This document shows positions 1-9,053 of a stretch of 14,083 nt of DNA, piece by piece (position 1 is the first letter of the stretch; each line of letters starts with the position of its first letter). A program made the position numbers and the translations under genes. Below the pieces are notes generated by a model that saw only the letters and a list, made by a program, of their open reading frames with translations, was not told the origin of the DNA and searched no databases. The DNA is from Betaproteobacteria bacterium (GTDB lineage Bacteria > Pseudomonadota > Gammaproteobacteria > Burkholderiales > Ferrovaceae), in the NCBI GenBank assembly GCA_028870615.1, contig JAGWPH010000247.1:1-14083 (forward strand), given 5' to 3'.

Positions 1-334
1 CCAGGCCAGCATAGGGGCCAATCAACTGAGTGGCCACTTTGTAGCCCCCACCGCCTGACGGGAACAGCTCGATGACTTGGTTGTAGGCTGTGGAGATTAA
101 AAATACCGTAAGCGCAGTAGCAAGGGCCAGGTACAGACTCAGGTGAGTATGCGTACCCAGGGCCTTGAAGGCTTCCTCTGGTCCGTAAGCCGAGGAAGAC
201 AACCCGTCTGCCCCCAGGCCAACCCAGGCAAAGAAAGCGACCAGCGCAATGTTGTGGCGAGTTTCCGGGGACATCGGGTCCCGCGGAGGGCCCAACAACA
301 CCTCCGAAATTTTTCCGGCAAGGTTTTGAATCAT
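1..334 (-). CDS. APC-superfamily amino-acid permease, N-terminal part (runs off the window)
   Basis: The first 111 codons of an inner-membrane transporter are visible; the rest lies beyond base 1. The protein starts with a short cytoplasmic stretch containing GPPRDPMSPETRHN (residues 15-28). A first hydrophobic helix follows at about 29-42, running into GADGLSSSAYGPEEAF (41-56), then a second helix at about 65-82 and the glycine-rich FPSGGGGYKVA (91-101). The small/polar signature after the first helix and the GGGGY segment are typical of a bacterial group of APC-type amino-acid permeases of roughly 600 residues; this is family knowledge recalled without a search. The ATG lies 3 bases after the aceE stop and no clear ribosome binding site stands 5-10 bases upstream. 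It is therefore probably co-transcribed and translationally coupled with aceE. The substrate cannot be told from this piece. A KUP-type potassium carrier was considered but fits less well. Confidence 0.83.
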   Translation of the reverse strand, partial: MIQNLAGKISEVLLGPPRDPMSPETRHNIALVAFFAWVGLGADGLSSSAYGPEEAFKALGTHTHLSLYLALATALTVFLISTAYNQVIELFPSGGGGYKVATQLIGPYAGL

Positions 335-337
335 GAT

Positions 338-2995
338 TTAGACGGTAGTGGGGAGAGGCTTCTCCGGATCGAGGCCATATTTCTGGATGGCTTCCACAAC
401 GCGCGAAGCCGGTACCGTCCCTTCAGCCGCCAATGCCTGCAGGGCTGCCAGTGTGACGTAGTACCGATCCACTTCAAAGAAGTGGCGAAGCTTGGCGCGG
501 GTATCCGAACGGCCAAAACCATCCGTACCCAAGGTGACATAGCGGCGAGGTACGAAAGCGCGGATCTGTTCGGTAAAGGTCTTGATGTAGTCGGTGGCAG
601 CAACAACAGGGCCGGTAGTTTTTTCAAGGCATTGTTCCACATACGATTTGCGTTGTGGCTGATCGGGGTGATGCCTGTTCCAGCGCGCTGTGGCCTGGCC
701 ATCGCGGGCCAGCTCATTGATGCTGGGGGCACTCCAGACGTTGCTTGAGATGCTCCAATCTTTTTCAAGGAGTTCGGCTGCTGCGATCACCTCGCGCAAG
801 ATCGTTCCAGAACCAATCAGTTGGACTACGGGCCCTTTGGATTTTGCCCCCTTCTGCAGCAAATACATTCCCTTGAGAATGCCTTCCTGTGTTCCTTCAG
901 GCATGGCGGGGTGGCCATAGTTCTCGTTCATGGTGGTAATGTAGTAGAAAATGTTTTCGTGATTCTGGTACATCCGACGCAGCCCATCCTGAATGATTAC
1001 GGCCACCTCGTAGGCAAAGGTAGGGTCATAAGAGACACAGTTGGGAATGAACGACGCGTGTACCTGGCTGTGGCCATCCTGATGCTGCAAACCTTCGCCG
1101 TTGAGCGTGGTTCGACCGGCAGTGCCTCCGATCAGAAAACCCCGGCAACGCATGTCTCCGGCAGCCCAGGCCAGATCGCCGATACGCTGGAAGCCGAACA
1201 TTGAGTAGAAGATAAAGAAGGGGATGGTTGTGACACCGTGGCTGGAGTACGCCGAGGCGGCAGCAATCCAGGAGGAAAAGGCACCGGCCTCGTTGATTCC
1301 TTCCTGCAGGATCTGTCCATTGATGTCTTCGCGGTAATACATGAGCTGGTCATGGTCTTGGGGTTCGTACAGTTGGCCTACCGAAGAATAAATACCAAGG
1401 CTGCGGAACATGCCTTCCATGCCAAAAGTGCGGGATTCGTCGGGAACGATCGGCACAATCAACTTACCGATTTCCTTGTCACGGGTCAAAGCAGTCAACA
1501 CACGCACGAAAGCCATGGTAGTGGACAATTGCCGTTCTTCACTGCTTTGTAACAAGGCCTGGAACGCAGACAGTTCAGGGACTTTGAGTGGAGGAACCTT
1601 GCTGTGCCGAACAGGGAGATACCCTCCAAGTTGTTCACGTTGAGCCTTGAGATACTGGATTTCCGGGCTATCTTCGGGTGGGCGATAAAACGGTGTTTCA
1701 GCAATCACCTCATCTGAAATGGGGATCTGGAAGCGGTCACGGAATTGCTTGAGAGCGTTTTCCCCCATTTTCTTTTGCTGGTGTGTGATGTTCTGTCCCT
1801 CTCCAGATTCCCCCATGCCATAACCCTTGATGGTTTTGGCCAGAATCACCGTAGGTTGACCGGTGTGCTGCACTGCTTGAAGGTAGGCATTGTAGACTTT
1901 GAACGGATCGTGGCCGCCACGGTTAAGCCGCCAGATCTCGTCATCGGACATGTTGGCGACGAGACGCGCGAGTTCGGGGTACTTGCCAAAAAAATGCTTG
2001 CGCACATAGGTCCCATCATGAGCCTTCATGCTTTGATATTCGCCGTCCACTGCCTCCATCATCCGTTGCAACAACAGACCGCTGCGATCCTTGGCAATCA
2101 GGGCATCCCACTGCCCGCCCCAGATGACTTTGATGACGTTCCAACCGGCCCCGCGAAAATCTGCTTCAAGTTCCTGAATGATCTTGCCATTGCCGCGAAC
2201 CGGGCCATCCAGCCGTTGCAGATTGCAGTTAACCACAAAAATCAGGTTGTCCAGACGCTCACGTGTGGCGAGCGAGATGGCACCCAGTGACTCGGGTTCA
2301 TCCATTTCCCCGTCACCCATGAATGCCCAGACTTTACGGTTGTCTACCCTGGCGAGGCCACGGTTTTGCAAATACTTCATAAAGCGGGCCTGATAGATGG
2401 CCATCAGAGGCCCCAGGCCCATGGACACGGTGGGCATTTGCCAGAAATTGGGCATTAGCCAGGGGTGGGGGTAGCTGGGCAATCCGCCTCCGTCCACCTC
2501 CTGGCGGAACTTGCTTAGTTGTTCCTCGGTAATCCGGCCTTCCAGAAAGGCACGGGCATAGATTCCCGGTGCAGAATGGCCCTGGATATAGAGTAGGTCG
2601 CCGCCATGATCTGTTGTGGGGGCGTGGAAAAAATGGTCAAAACCAACGTCGTAGAGGGTAGCAGCCGACTGAAAACTGGCGATATGTCCTCCGAGCTCGC
2701 TGGAAGACCTGTTGGCTCTTACAACCATGGCCATGGCATTCCACCGAATGAGCGAGCGAATGCGATGCTCCATTTCCGGATTGCCGGGCATGGGAACCTC
2801 GAGTGCCGGGGGAATGGTATTGATGTACGCAGTATTGGCGCTGTAGGGGAGGTAAGCGCCAGAGCGGCGAGCTTTATCGATTAACTGTTCCAGAATGTAA
2901 TGGGCGCGTTCGGGGCCTTCAAGTTCCAGAACGCTTTCCAGAGCATCCAGCCATTCCTGGGTTTCTTGTTTATCGTTATCGGGCAGTGCGGACAT
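338..2995 (-). CDS. aceE: Pyruvate dehydrogenase E1 component (homodimeric type)
   Basis: Thiamine-diphosphate enzyme that decarboxylates pyruvate and acetylates the lipoyl groups of E2 in the cytoplasmic pyruvate dehydrogenase complex. The 885 residues are close to the 887 of the E. coli enzyme, and similarity runs end to end. The cofactor motif is GDGEMDEPES (227-236) with NCNLQRLDGP at 256-265. The mobile-loop histidine corresponds to H405 (in ITHQQKK) and the glutamate that activates the cofactor to E569 (in QEGINEAG). The C-terminal domain carries LGTDGFGRSD. The start is supported by GAGGT at 3002-3006, 6 bases before the ATG. Upstream is divergent ackA. Downstream, where aceF and lpd are often found, there is an APC permease 3 bases away. 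E2 and E3 must be encoded elsewhere if the complex is complete. The gene looks intact. Confidence 0.97.
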   Translation of the reverse strand: MSALPDNDKQETQEWLDALESVLELEGPERAHYILEQLIDKARRSGAYLPYSANTAYINTIPPALEVPMPGNPEMEHRIRSLIRWNAMAMVVRANRSSSELGGHIASFQSAATLYDVGFDHFFHAPTTDHGGDLLYIQGHSAPGIYARAFLEGRITEEQLSKFRQEVDGGGLPSYPHPWLMPNFWQMPTVSMGLGPLMAIYQARFMKYLQNRGLARVDNRKVWAFMGDGEMDEPESLGAISLATRERLDNLIFVVNCNLQRLDGPVRGNGKIIQELEADFRGAGWNVIKVIWGGQWDALIAKDRSGLLLQRMMEAVDGEYQSMKAHDGTYVRKHFFGKYPELARLVANMSDDEIWRLNRGGHDPFKVYNAYLQAVQHTGQPTVILAKTIKGYGMGESGEGQNITHQQKKMGENALKQFRDRFQIPISDEVIAETPFYRPPEDSPEIQYLKAQREQLGGYLPVRHSKVPPLKVPELSAFQALLQSSEERQLSTTMAFVRVLTALTRDKEIGKLIVPIVPDESRTFGMEGMFRSLGIYSSVGQLYEPQDHDQLMYYREDINGQILQEGINEAGAFSSWIAAASAYSSHGVTTIPFFIFYSMFGFQRIGDLAWAAGDMRCRGFLIGGTAGRTTLNGEGLQHQDGHSQVHASFIPNCVSYDPTFAYEVAVIIQDGLRRMYQNHENIFYYITTMNENYGHPAMPEGTQEGILKGMYLLQKGAKSKGPVVQLIGSGTILREVIAAAELLEKDWSISSNVWSAPSINELARDGQATARWNRHHPDQPQRKSYVEQCLEKTTGPVVAATDYIKTFTEQIRAFVPRRYVTLGTDGFGRSDTRAKLRHFFEVDRYYVTLAALQALAAEGTVPASRVVEAIQKYGLDPEKPLPTTV

Positions 2996-3037
2996 TCGAA
3001 TACCTCGCGATCAGCGGTTGTTGATATGAATGGGCAA

Positions 3038-3050
3038 CCGGGATCACCGG
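3038..3050. promoter_or_regulatory. Small dyad in the aceE/ackA shared control region
   Basis: In the 104 bases between the divergent aceE and ackA starts there is CCGG, a 5-base centre GATCA, and CCGG again. The two arms are reverse complements of each other (and each is itself palindromic). The position between two promoters would suit an operator, but a 4-base arm is short enough to arise by chance, and I do not recognise a known regulator site such as that of PdhR. Reported as a candidate only. Confidence 0.2.
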
Positions 3051-3056
3051 CCACAA

Positions 3057-3065
3057 TGCTAATAT
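3057..3065 (+). promoter_or_regulatory. Possible extended -10 promoter element for ackA
   Basis: TG, one base, then TAATAT (3060-3065) resembles an extended -10 element about 35 bases before the ackA start. No convincing -35 box stands at the right distance, which extended -10 promoters can tolerate. It is the most AT-rich stretch of the intergenic region. The start point is not proven. Confidence 0.3.
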
Positions 3066-3099
3066 TAAAGCTTATGGAGGCACTTGGCGAGAGTATGGT

Positions 3100-4257
3100 A
3101 TGACGGAAGCTCGTGAGCACCTGATGAATCCTTCCGCGTCCCAGGAAGGCATCCTCTCGGTTAATGTGGGTTCCTCCACCCTCAAGTTTGCACTCTATCC
3201 GGTGACGGCTGATGGTGTTCAGACAGCTGTTCAGGTGGGGACTTTGGAAGGGTTGCAACAAGGCGAATCCGCCTTTGATGCTGCACTGGATGAACTGATC
3301 AGGCAGTTGACCCACTCCGGATCGATGGTGCGCCTGCGTGCTGTGGCGCATCGGGTGGTTCACGGGGGGCGCCGTTTTCAAGCCAGTGTGCGTGTCACGG
3401 AAGCAATTCTGCAGGACTTGGCACACTTAAATCCGCTGGCGCCGTTGCATCAACCTCACAATTTGGCAGGAATCCGCCGGTTTCAGAGCGCGCTGCCCGA
3501 AGTGCCGCAGATCGCCTGTTTTGACACTGCCTTCCATGCCAGGATACCCGAGCGAGAATCCCGTTTTGCCCTGCCCGAGGCGCTGTTTCAGGAAGGGATT
3601 CGTCGCTATGGGTTTCACGGATTGTCCTACCAGCATGTTCGAGATACATTGCAAGTCCACAGCACGCGTGCAGGGGGACGGCTGCTCATGGCGCATCTGG
3701 GTAATGGCGCCAGTCTGTGTGCCGCATTTCAAGGGCACAGCGTAGCCACCACCATGGGGTTTACCACATTGGATGGCTTGGTGATGGGTACGCGCTGTGG
3801 TGCTCTCGACCCCGGGGTTGTACTCTATCTGTTGAACCAGGGTTGGAGTGCGGATCGTCTTGAAACGCTGCTCTACCGGCAGTCGGGATTGCTCGGCGTT
3901 TCGGGTTTGTCCTCCGATCTGCGCGTTTTGCGTGCTGCCGCTGATAGCCGGGCGCAGTGCGCAATTGATTTATTTACTGCACGAGTGGTGCGTGAAGCGG
4001 GTGCCATGGCGGCCGTCCTGGGCGGACTGGATGTTCTGGTATTTACGGGAGGGATTGGCGAGCACGATGCGCTGCTGCGCAATGACATTGCACAGCGTCT
4101 GGGTCACCTGGGGGTTGCGCTTCATCCCGAAAACAATCTGGCGGCTCACGGAGACCGTGTACGACCCATTCACGCCGCGGACAGCGCGGCGGAAGTCTGG
4201 GTCGTGCCAGCAGACGAGGGGCACGCTGCCGCGAAGGAAGCGTTCAACCTTCTGTAA
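3100..4257 (+). CDS. ackA: Acetate kinase
   Basis: Cytoplasmic ASKHA-fold kinase that interconverts acetate plus ATP with acetyl phosphate plus ADP. The 385 residues are near the usual 400. Family motifs are present in order: NVGSSTLKF (22-30), HRVVHGG (84-90) with the substrate arginine R85, ACFDTAFH (139-146) with catalytic D142, RRYGFHGLS (168-176) with H173, HLGNGASL (199-206), [11 protein letters not shown] (229-239) with R232, FTGGIGEH (315-322), and the magnesium-binding glutamate near the end (about E373, in PADEGH). The start is uncertain. The ATG at 3100 has a weak GAGAG at 3089-3093; the in-frame ATG at 3124 would give an N-terminus closer to the family's. A strong GGAGG at 3076-3080 is too far from both. 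The usual partner pta is not in the window. The last 14 bases overlap moaC on the other strand. Confidence 0.95.
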   Translation: MTEAREHLMNPSASQEGILSVNVGSSTLKFALYPVTADGVQTAVQVGTLEGLQQGESAFDAALDELIRQLTHSGSMVRLRAVAHRVVHGGRRFQASVRVTEAILQDLAHLNPLAPLHQPHNLAGIRRFQSALPEVPQIACFDTAFHARIPERESRFALPEALFQEGIRRYGFHGLSYQHVRDTLQVHSTRAGGRLLMAHLGNGASLCAAFQGHSVATTMGFTTLDGLVMGTRCGALDPGVVLYLLNQGWSADRLETLLYRQSGLLGVSGLSSDLRVLRAAADSRAQCAIDLFTARVVREAGAMAAVLGGLDVLVFTGGIGEHDALLRNDIAQRLGHLGVALHPENNLAAHGDRVRPIHAADSAAEVWVVPADEGHAAAKEAFNLL

Positions 4258-4744
4258 TCAAGGCGGAATTTGCCGTCCAGGAGCCTGACTTGCCGCCGGA
4301 TTTTTCCAGAAGGCGAATGTCGCTCATGATCATCCCCCGGTCCACGGATTTGCACATGTCATAAATCGTCAGCAAACCGATTTGGACTGCGGCCAGGGCT
4401 TCCATTTCGACCCCGGTACGGCCCACGGTTTCCGCGGTGACAGTGCAGGTGATGGAAGAATCGGCGAGGTCCAGCGCAAATTCAACCGCAACCCGGGTGA
4501 GCGGGATGGGGTGGCAGAGCGGGATCAGGTCGGCCGCCCGTTTGGCGGCTTGGATGGCTGCCAGCCGGGCGATACCTAGCACATCCCCCTTTTTAGCAGC
4601 ACCGTGTTTGACCATGCCCAGTGTTTCGGGTTGCATGGCAATCCGGCCTGAGGCGCGCGCCACCCGGTGAGTTTCAGCCTTGCCAGCCACGTCCACCATA
4701 TGGGCCTGGCCGGCACTATCGAAATGCGTCAGAGTGGGGTTCAT
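4244..4744 (-). CDS. moaC: Cyclic pyranopterin monophosphate synthase (molybdenum cofactor)
   Basis: Cytoplasmic enzyme of molybdenum cofactor synthesis that, after MoaA, turns the cyclised GTP derivative into cyclic pyranopterin monophosphate. The 166 residues match the family length. Visible signatures are MVDV near residues 16-19, [12 protein letters not shown] (51-62), the active-site LCHPIPL (76-82), TGVEMEAL (110-117) and [11 protein letters not shown] (128-138) with the conserved D129 and K132. It reads towards ackA and its last 14 bases, including the stop, lie inside the 3' end of ackA. It is divergent from the M48 protease gene. A good promoter precedes it (4782-4810), with a short leader of about 30 bases and no obvious ribosome binding site. 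No other moa or moe gene is present, so it acts as a stand-alone cofactor gene here. Confidence 0.96.
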   Translation of the reverse strand: MNPTLTHFDSAGQAHMVDVAGKAETHRVARASGRIAMQPETLGMVKHGAAKKGDVLGIARLAAIQAAKRAADLIPLCHPIPLTRVAVEFALDLADSSITCTVTAETVGRTGVEMEALAAVQIGLLTIYDMCKSVDRGMIMSDIRLLEKSGGKSGSWTANSALITEG

Positions 4745-4781
4745 GACAAGAGTTCAATGCTCTGTAACAATAGAGTAGAAG

Positions 4782-4810
4782 ATTATATGGGAAACGGAAC
4801 AATGTGCCAC
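4782..4810 (-). promoter_or_regulatory. Sigma-70-type promoter for moaC
   Basis: Read on the minus strand, a perfect TATAAT (4782-4787) is preceded by a 17-base spacer and GTGGCA (4805-4810), which matches TTGACA at four of six positions. Transcription would start near 4775, about 30 bases before the moaC ATG. The promoter overlaps the 5' region of the divergent protease gene, which may make the two compete. Confidence 0.55.
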
Positions 4811-4828
4811 TCGGGCTATCATAGCAAG

Positions 4829-6298
4829 ATGCGTCGACTTCTTGTATTTCTTGTGACCTGCTGCATGGTTGGTGGTTCTGTCGCCTATGAACTGCCTGAT
4901 CTGGGTGACAGCTCGTCAACGGTATTTTCCAGCCAGGATGAAAAAGCCCTGGGGCGTGAGATCATGCTCGAAATTCGTAGCGACCGGGTCTATTTTGATG
5001 ATCCTGAGAGCGTTGATTTCCTGAACAGCGTTGGTAACCGGTTGCTCGCCGTAAGCGATGACCTGGGGGGCCAGCAGTTTGAATTTTTCTTGATCCAGGA
5101 CGCAAGTCTGAATGCGTTTGCACTGCCCGGAGGATTCATCGGGGTGCATACGGGTCTCATGATGGCGGCCGAAAACGAATCCGAGCTGGCTTCGGTCCTG
5201 GCGCACGAAATCTCCCACGTCACGCAACACCATATTGCGCGCATGATTGAGGCGCAAAGTAAAAATATGCCCCTGACACTGGCGGCCATGGCAGCAGCCA
5301 TTCTGGCGGCCCGCAGCAATCCTGATGCCAGCATGGGGGCCGTTATGGGGGCCCAGGCCGGAATGGTTCAGGCGCAACTTGACTTCACCAGGGAAAACGA
5401 ACGCGAAGCAGACCGGTTGGGCATACAACGTTTGATCAAGTCAGGGTATGATCCGCGCGCCATGGCCAGTTTCTTTGGCAAGCTGCAACGCTATGGCCGG
5501 TTTTATGAAGGCACTTCACCGGCGTATCTTAAAACGCACCCACTGACCACGGAGCGTCTTGCCGAAATTCAGGATCGGTTGCAAGACATTCCTTATCGCC
5601 AAGTTCAGGATGGCCCAAATTTTCAATTGATTCGCGCTCGGATTGCTGCGCTGACGGGAACTCCACGTGAAGCGATGCGTTACTTCGATGGGCGTTCGCT
5701 CGATACCAAGCGACTGGAAGATAGGCCGCTGTTTTATGGCAAGGCTGTTGCACAGTGGCGTGATGGCAAGCTGGATGCTGCCGCCAGTACCCTTGCGCTG
5801 GTGCGTACGTTGTACCATCCGAACGTGCTGTTCGACAGTCTTGGTGCCCAGATCGTGCACGACCAGGGGAACCTGTCTGAAGCCATCGACCTGTACCGCA
5901 CGGCCTTGCATCATTATCCGGATCAGCGTGCGCTCAATTACGGGTATATCAAGACCCTGCTTGATGCGCATCGGGACCTGGAAGGCTTGGAAGCCATCAA
6001 CAACAGGTTGTCACTGTCGCGCAGTGACTACCATCTGTATGACCTGCAAGCCAGAGCATATGCGCATCTTGGCAAACAACTTCTGAGCCATGAAGCTTTG
6101 GCAGAATCGTACCTGCGTCAGGGTAATCTGACCGCAGCCCTGGATCAATTGCAAATTGCCGTGAAAAGCGACGATGGTGATTTTTATCAGAATTCCAGTG
6201 TCGAGGCGCGTATCCGAGAAATCAAGAAAGAGCTCAAAGCACAAAGCGGCAAAAAATCAGATCGCTCAAATCTGAGTGAGTCCCTGACAACTCCTTGA
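4829..6298 (+). CDS. bepA: Periplasmic M48 metalloprotease with TPR repeats (BepA/YfgC type)
   Basis: Zinc protease and chaperone-like factor of the periplasm; the E. coli relative helps assemble or degrade the LPS-transport protein LptD and serves the Bam machinery. With this start the protein has 489 residues. A signal peptide (about 1-19, cleavage after GSVA) precedes ELPDLGDSSS. The zinc site is HEISH (126-130) with the third ligand in ENEREAD (E191). H237 in KTHPLTTERL matches the regulatory histidine loop known in E. coli BepA. The region from about 265 to 465 is helical and fits TPR repeats. In-frame ATGs at 4787 and 4802 are possible starts; 4787 has a better ribosome-site-like GAAG. 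Starts further upstream would overlap moaC and add a non-signal extension. The stop directly abuts the valS stop. LptF, encoded in the same window, belongs to the same LPS pathway. Confidence 0.91.
   Translation: MRRLLVFLVTCCMVGGSVAYELPDLGDSSSTVFSSQDEKALGREIMLEIRSDRVYFDDPESVDFLNSVGNRLLAVSDDLGGQQFEFFLIQDASLNAFALPGGFIGVHTGLMMAAENESELASVLAHEISHVTQHHIARMIEAQSKNMPLTLAAMAAAILAARSNPDASMGAVMGAQAGMVQAQLDFTRENEREADRLGIQRLIKSGYDPRAMASFFGKLQRYGRFYEGTSPAYLKTHPLTTERLAEIQDRLQDIPYRQVQDGPNFQLIRARIAALTGTPREAMRYFDGRSLDTKRLEDRPLFYGKAVAQWRDGKLDAAASTLALVRTLYHPNVLFDSLGAQIVHDQGNLSEAIDLYRTALHHYPDQRALNYGYIKTLLDAHRDLEGLEAINNRLSLSRSDYHLYDLQARAYAHLGKQLLSHEALAESYLRQGNLTAALDQLQIAVKSDDGDFYQNSSVEARIREIKKELKAQSGKKSDRSNLSESLTTP
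6251..6275 (-). terminator. Possible intrinsic terminator of the pepA-holC-valS operon, inside bepA
   Basis: On the minus strand, TCAGAT, a 7-base loop and ATCTGA are followed by six T residues (plus-strand A6 at 6251-6256). This lies about 25-50 bases after the valS stop, in the correct orientation. The stem has only 6 pairs and is AT-rich, so it would be a weak terminator. The same bases encode the C-terminal codons of bepA, because the two genes leave no spacer. Confidence 0.4.
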
Positions 6299-9049
6299 TT
6301 AGACGCGCTTTTGTAATCGTTCCAATTGACTTTGAAGTTCTTTGAGGGTGAGCGCAAAACGTTCCATCCGCACCTGCTCCTGAGCCACCACAGCTGCCGG
6401 TGCGCGGTCAACGAACCCTGAGTTATCCAGCTTGGCACGGGATTTTGTCAGTTCTTCCTTCAGCTTGGCGATCTGCCGGTTGAGTCGATCTGCTTCGGCG
6501 ACAACATCAATTTCGATTTTCAGCATCAGCCGGATATCGCCGACAACAGCGACGGGGGCATCCGCGTCAGGCAATCCTGCCGGCTGTGTCGTGACTTCCG
6601 CAAGGCGGGCCAGAAACTGGAGATAACCTTCCAGCCCGGCCAGTTTTTCAGTGTTGCCGCTTATCAGAAGCGGCAGGCGTTCGCCTGGTCCCACATTCAT
6701 TTCGCTACGCAGGGTGCGACAGGCATTGACCAGGTCCTTGAGCAACGTTATCGCGTCAGTTGCCACCGGATCGCGTTTTCCCGGTTCAGGTTGGGGATAA
6801 GGTTGCAGCATCACACTGGGTCCGAATTTTCCAGCAAGGGGCGCGACCTTTTGCCACAACTCTTCGGTGATGAAAGGAATGATCGGATGCGCCAGGCGTA
6901 ATGTGGCCTCAAGAACGCGTACCAGGGTCCGGCGTGTGCCGCGCTGGGTGGCAGGATCTGTCTGTGCCAGCTGGGTCTTGGCCAGTTCTACATACCAGTC
7001 GCAGTATTCATCCCATAAAAATTCGTAGAGGGCCCGTGCAGCCAGGTCAAAGCGGTATGTCTTGAATGCTTCATGTACTGAAGCTTCCGCATCCTGCAGA
7101 CGGCTGATAATCCAGCGGTCAGCGGTGGATAACGAAACGGGCAGGGTCGAGTCCAGGCCACAGTCCTGTTCTTCGACATTCATCAGGACGTAGCGCGTGG
7201 CATTCCATAATTTATTGCAGAAGTTGCGATAGCCTTCGCAACGTTGCAAATCAAACTTGATGTCACGCCCATGCGTTGCAAGGCTGGCAAAAGTGAAACG
7301 CAACGCATCGGCACCGAAACTCGGGATGCCATCCGGATATTCCTTACGAGTGCCTTTTTCAATTGAGGCTGCCTGCTTTGGATCCATCAGGTTGCTGGTA
7401 CGTTTCATAACCAGGGCTTCCAGATCGATGCCGTCAATGAGATCGATGGGGTCGAGGATATTGCCCTTGGATTTGCTCATTTTCTGGCCGTGAGCATCGC
7501 GCACCAGACCGGTGACATACACTTCCCGAAAGGGCACCTGGCCGGTGAAATGGGTGGTCATCATGACCATCCGCGCCACCCAGAAAAAGATGATGTCAAA
7601 CCCGGTGACCAACACGCTGGAAGGCAGGAATGTGCTCAATTCCGGCGTTTTCTCAGGCCAGCCCAAAGTGGAGAATGGCCAGAGTGCGGACGAGAACCAG
7701 GTATCAAGAACATCTTCATCCTGGGTTAGCGGTTTTCCACCAGCCAAGAGAGATGCTTCGGCTTTGGATTCGGCCACATAGACCCGGCCCTCGTGGTCAT
7801 ACCACGCAGGGATGCGATGGCCCCACCATAGTTGACGGGAAATGCACCAGTCCTGGATATTGTCAAGCCAGTGATTGTAAGTACCGGTCCAGTTTTCCGG
7901 AACGAAACGGATCTTCCCTTCTCGAACTACCTGCAATGCTTCATGCGCCATTCCTTTCATCGAGACAAACCACTGGTCGGAGAGCATGGGTTCGATAACC
8001 TGCCGGGTACGGTCCCCGCGGGGCACCATCAGCCTATGTGGCTTGACGCTGTCCAGAAGTTCTTGGGATTCCAGATCTTCCAGTATCCGGGTACGCGCCT
8101 CAAAACGGTCCAGTCCCCGATAGGCTTCAGGTGCGTTGTCGTTAATACGGGCATCCGGCGTGAAAATGGAAAGGGGCTCAAGCTGGTGGCGTGTGCCGAC
8201 TTGGTAGTCATTGAAATCATGGGCTGGTGTGATTTTTAAGCAGCCCGTACCAAACGTGGGGTCGACATAAGTATCGCCAATGATCGGGATGCTGCGCCCG
8301 GTCAATGGAAGCAGTACCTGTTGTCCGATCAGGTGCTGGTAGCGTGCATCGTCGGGATGAACGGCCACGGCCATGTCACCCAGCAAGGTTTCCGGGCGGG
8401 TAGTGGCAATGACCAGATAGCCCGGGCCGGCAGCGAGGGGGTAGCGGATCTGCCAGAGTTTGCCGTCTTCTTCTTCAGACACTACCTCCAGGTCTGAAAC
8501 AGCGGTTTGCAACACAGGATCCCAGTTGACCAAACGTTTGCCCCGATAGATCAGGCCTTCCCGATAAAGCTGCACAAACACCCTGGTTACAGCCTGGCTT
8601 AATCCTTCGTCCATGGTGAAACGTTCCCGGATCCAGTCACAGGAGCTACCCAGGCGCCGCATTTGACGGGTGATGGCAGAACCAGACTGTTCTTTCCAGT
8701 GCCACACTTGTTCCAGGAAGGCCTCACGGCCCAGGGTACGACGATCCAGTTGTTGCGTTTCCAACTGGCGCTCCACCACGATCTGAGTGGCAATGCCGGC
8801 GTGGTCCGTACCGGCTTGCCAGAGGGCGTTGTCTCCCATCATGCGCCGATAGCGCATCAGGCTGTCCATCAGGGTGTGTTGAAACGCATGCCCCATGTGC
8901 AGCGTACCTGTGACATTGGGCGGAGGCAGCAGGATGCAGTACGGGCTGGCATTGGCGTGCATCGATGCCTTGAAGTATCCGCGCGATTCCCATTCTGGAT
9001 ACCAGCGTGCTTCGATGGGGTGAGGCTCAAAACTTTTGGTGAGTTCCAT
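6299..9049 (-). CDS. valS: Valyl-tRNA synthetase
   Basis: Class I aminoacyl-tRNA synthetase that charges tRNA-Val in the cytoplasm and hydrolyses mischarged threonine. The 916 residues compare with 951 in E. coli. The catalytic domain has the HIGH-type motif HMGH (51-54, after PPPNVTGTL) and KMSKS (523-527). The inserted editing domain spans about 205-345 and includes [11 protein letters not shown] (215-225) and [15 protein letters not shown] (267-281). [15 protein letters not shown] (400-414) is the conserved core, followed by the anticodon-binding domain. The last 70 or so residues are a charged helical coiled coil ending in [12 protein letters not shown], typical of bacterial ValRS. The gene is last in a pepA-holC-valS operon and begins 4 bases after holC, without a strong ribosome binding site, suggesting translational coupling. 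Its stop abuts that of bepA. Confidence 0.98.
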   Translation of the reverse strand: MELTKSFEPHPIEARWYPEWESRGYFKASMHANASPYCILLPPPNVTGTLHMGHAFQHTLMDSLMRYRRMMGDNALWQAGTDHAGIATQIVVERQLETQQLDRRTLGREAFLEQVWHWKEQSGSAITRQMRRLGSSCDWIRERFTMDEGLSQAVTRVFVQLYREGLIYRGKRLVNWDPVLQTAVSDLEVVSEEEDGKLWQIRYPLAAGPGYLVIATTRPETLLGDMAVAVHPDDARYQHLIGQQVLLPLTGRSIPIIGDTYVDPTFGTGCLKITPAHDFNDYQVGTRHQLEPLSIFTPDARINDNAPEAYRGLDRFEARTRILEDLESQELLDSVKPHRLMVPRGDRTRQVIEPMLSDQWFVSMKGMAHEALQVVREGKIRFVPENWTGTYNHWLDNIQDWCISRQLWWGHRIPAWYDHEGRVYVAESKAEASLLAGGKPLTQDEDVLDTWFSSALWPFSTLGWPEKTPELSTFLPSSVLVTGFDIIFFWVARMVMMTTHFTGQVPFREVYVTGLVRDAHGQKMSKSKGNILDPIDLIDGIDLEALVMKRTSNLMDPKQAASIEKGTRKEYPDGIPSFGADALRFTFASLATHGRDIKFDLQRCEGYRNFCNKLWNATRYVLMNVEEQDCGLDSTLPVSLSTADRWIISRLQDAEASVHEAFKTYRFDLAARALYEFLWDEYCDWYVELAKTQLAQTDPATQRGTRRTLVRVLEATLRLAHPIIPFITEELWQKVAPLAGKFGPSVMLQPYPQPEPGKRDPVATDAITLLKDLVNACRTLRSEMNVGPGERLPLLISGNTEKLAGLEGYLQFLARLAEVTTQPAGLPDADAPVAVVGDIRLMLKIEIDVVAEADRLNRQIAKLKEELTKSRAKLDNSGFVDRAPAAVVAQEQVRMERFALTLKELQSQLERLQKRV

Positions 9050-9053
9050 GCGT

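Noticed and set aside
352..365. Hairpin GGAGA-GGCT-TCTCC at the aceE/permease junction
   Set aside because: Only 5 pairs, inside the last aceE codons, with no T-run on the minus strand; probably a by-product of coding sequence.
143..748. Long open frame on the plus strand opposite the permease and aceE
   Set aside because: It is antisense to two clearly recognised genes, its translation resembles no family, and it has no supporting start signal.
2881..3426. Minus-strand open frame of 181 codons spanning the aceE/ackA gap
   Set aside because: It overlaps the coding start of both aceE and ackA in other frames, and its translation is low in recognisable features.
4667..4828. N-terminal extension of the protease open frame into moaC
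   Set aside because: It would overlap moaC coding sequence, adds a non-signal stretch before an obvious signal peptide, and crosses the moaC promoter.
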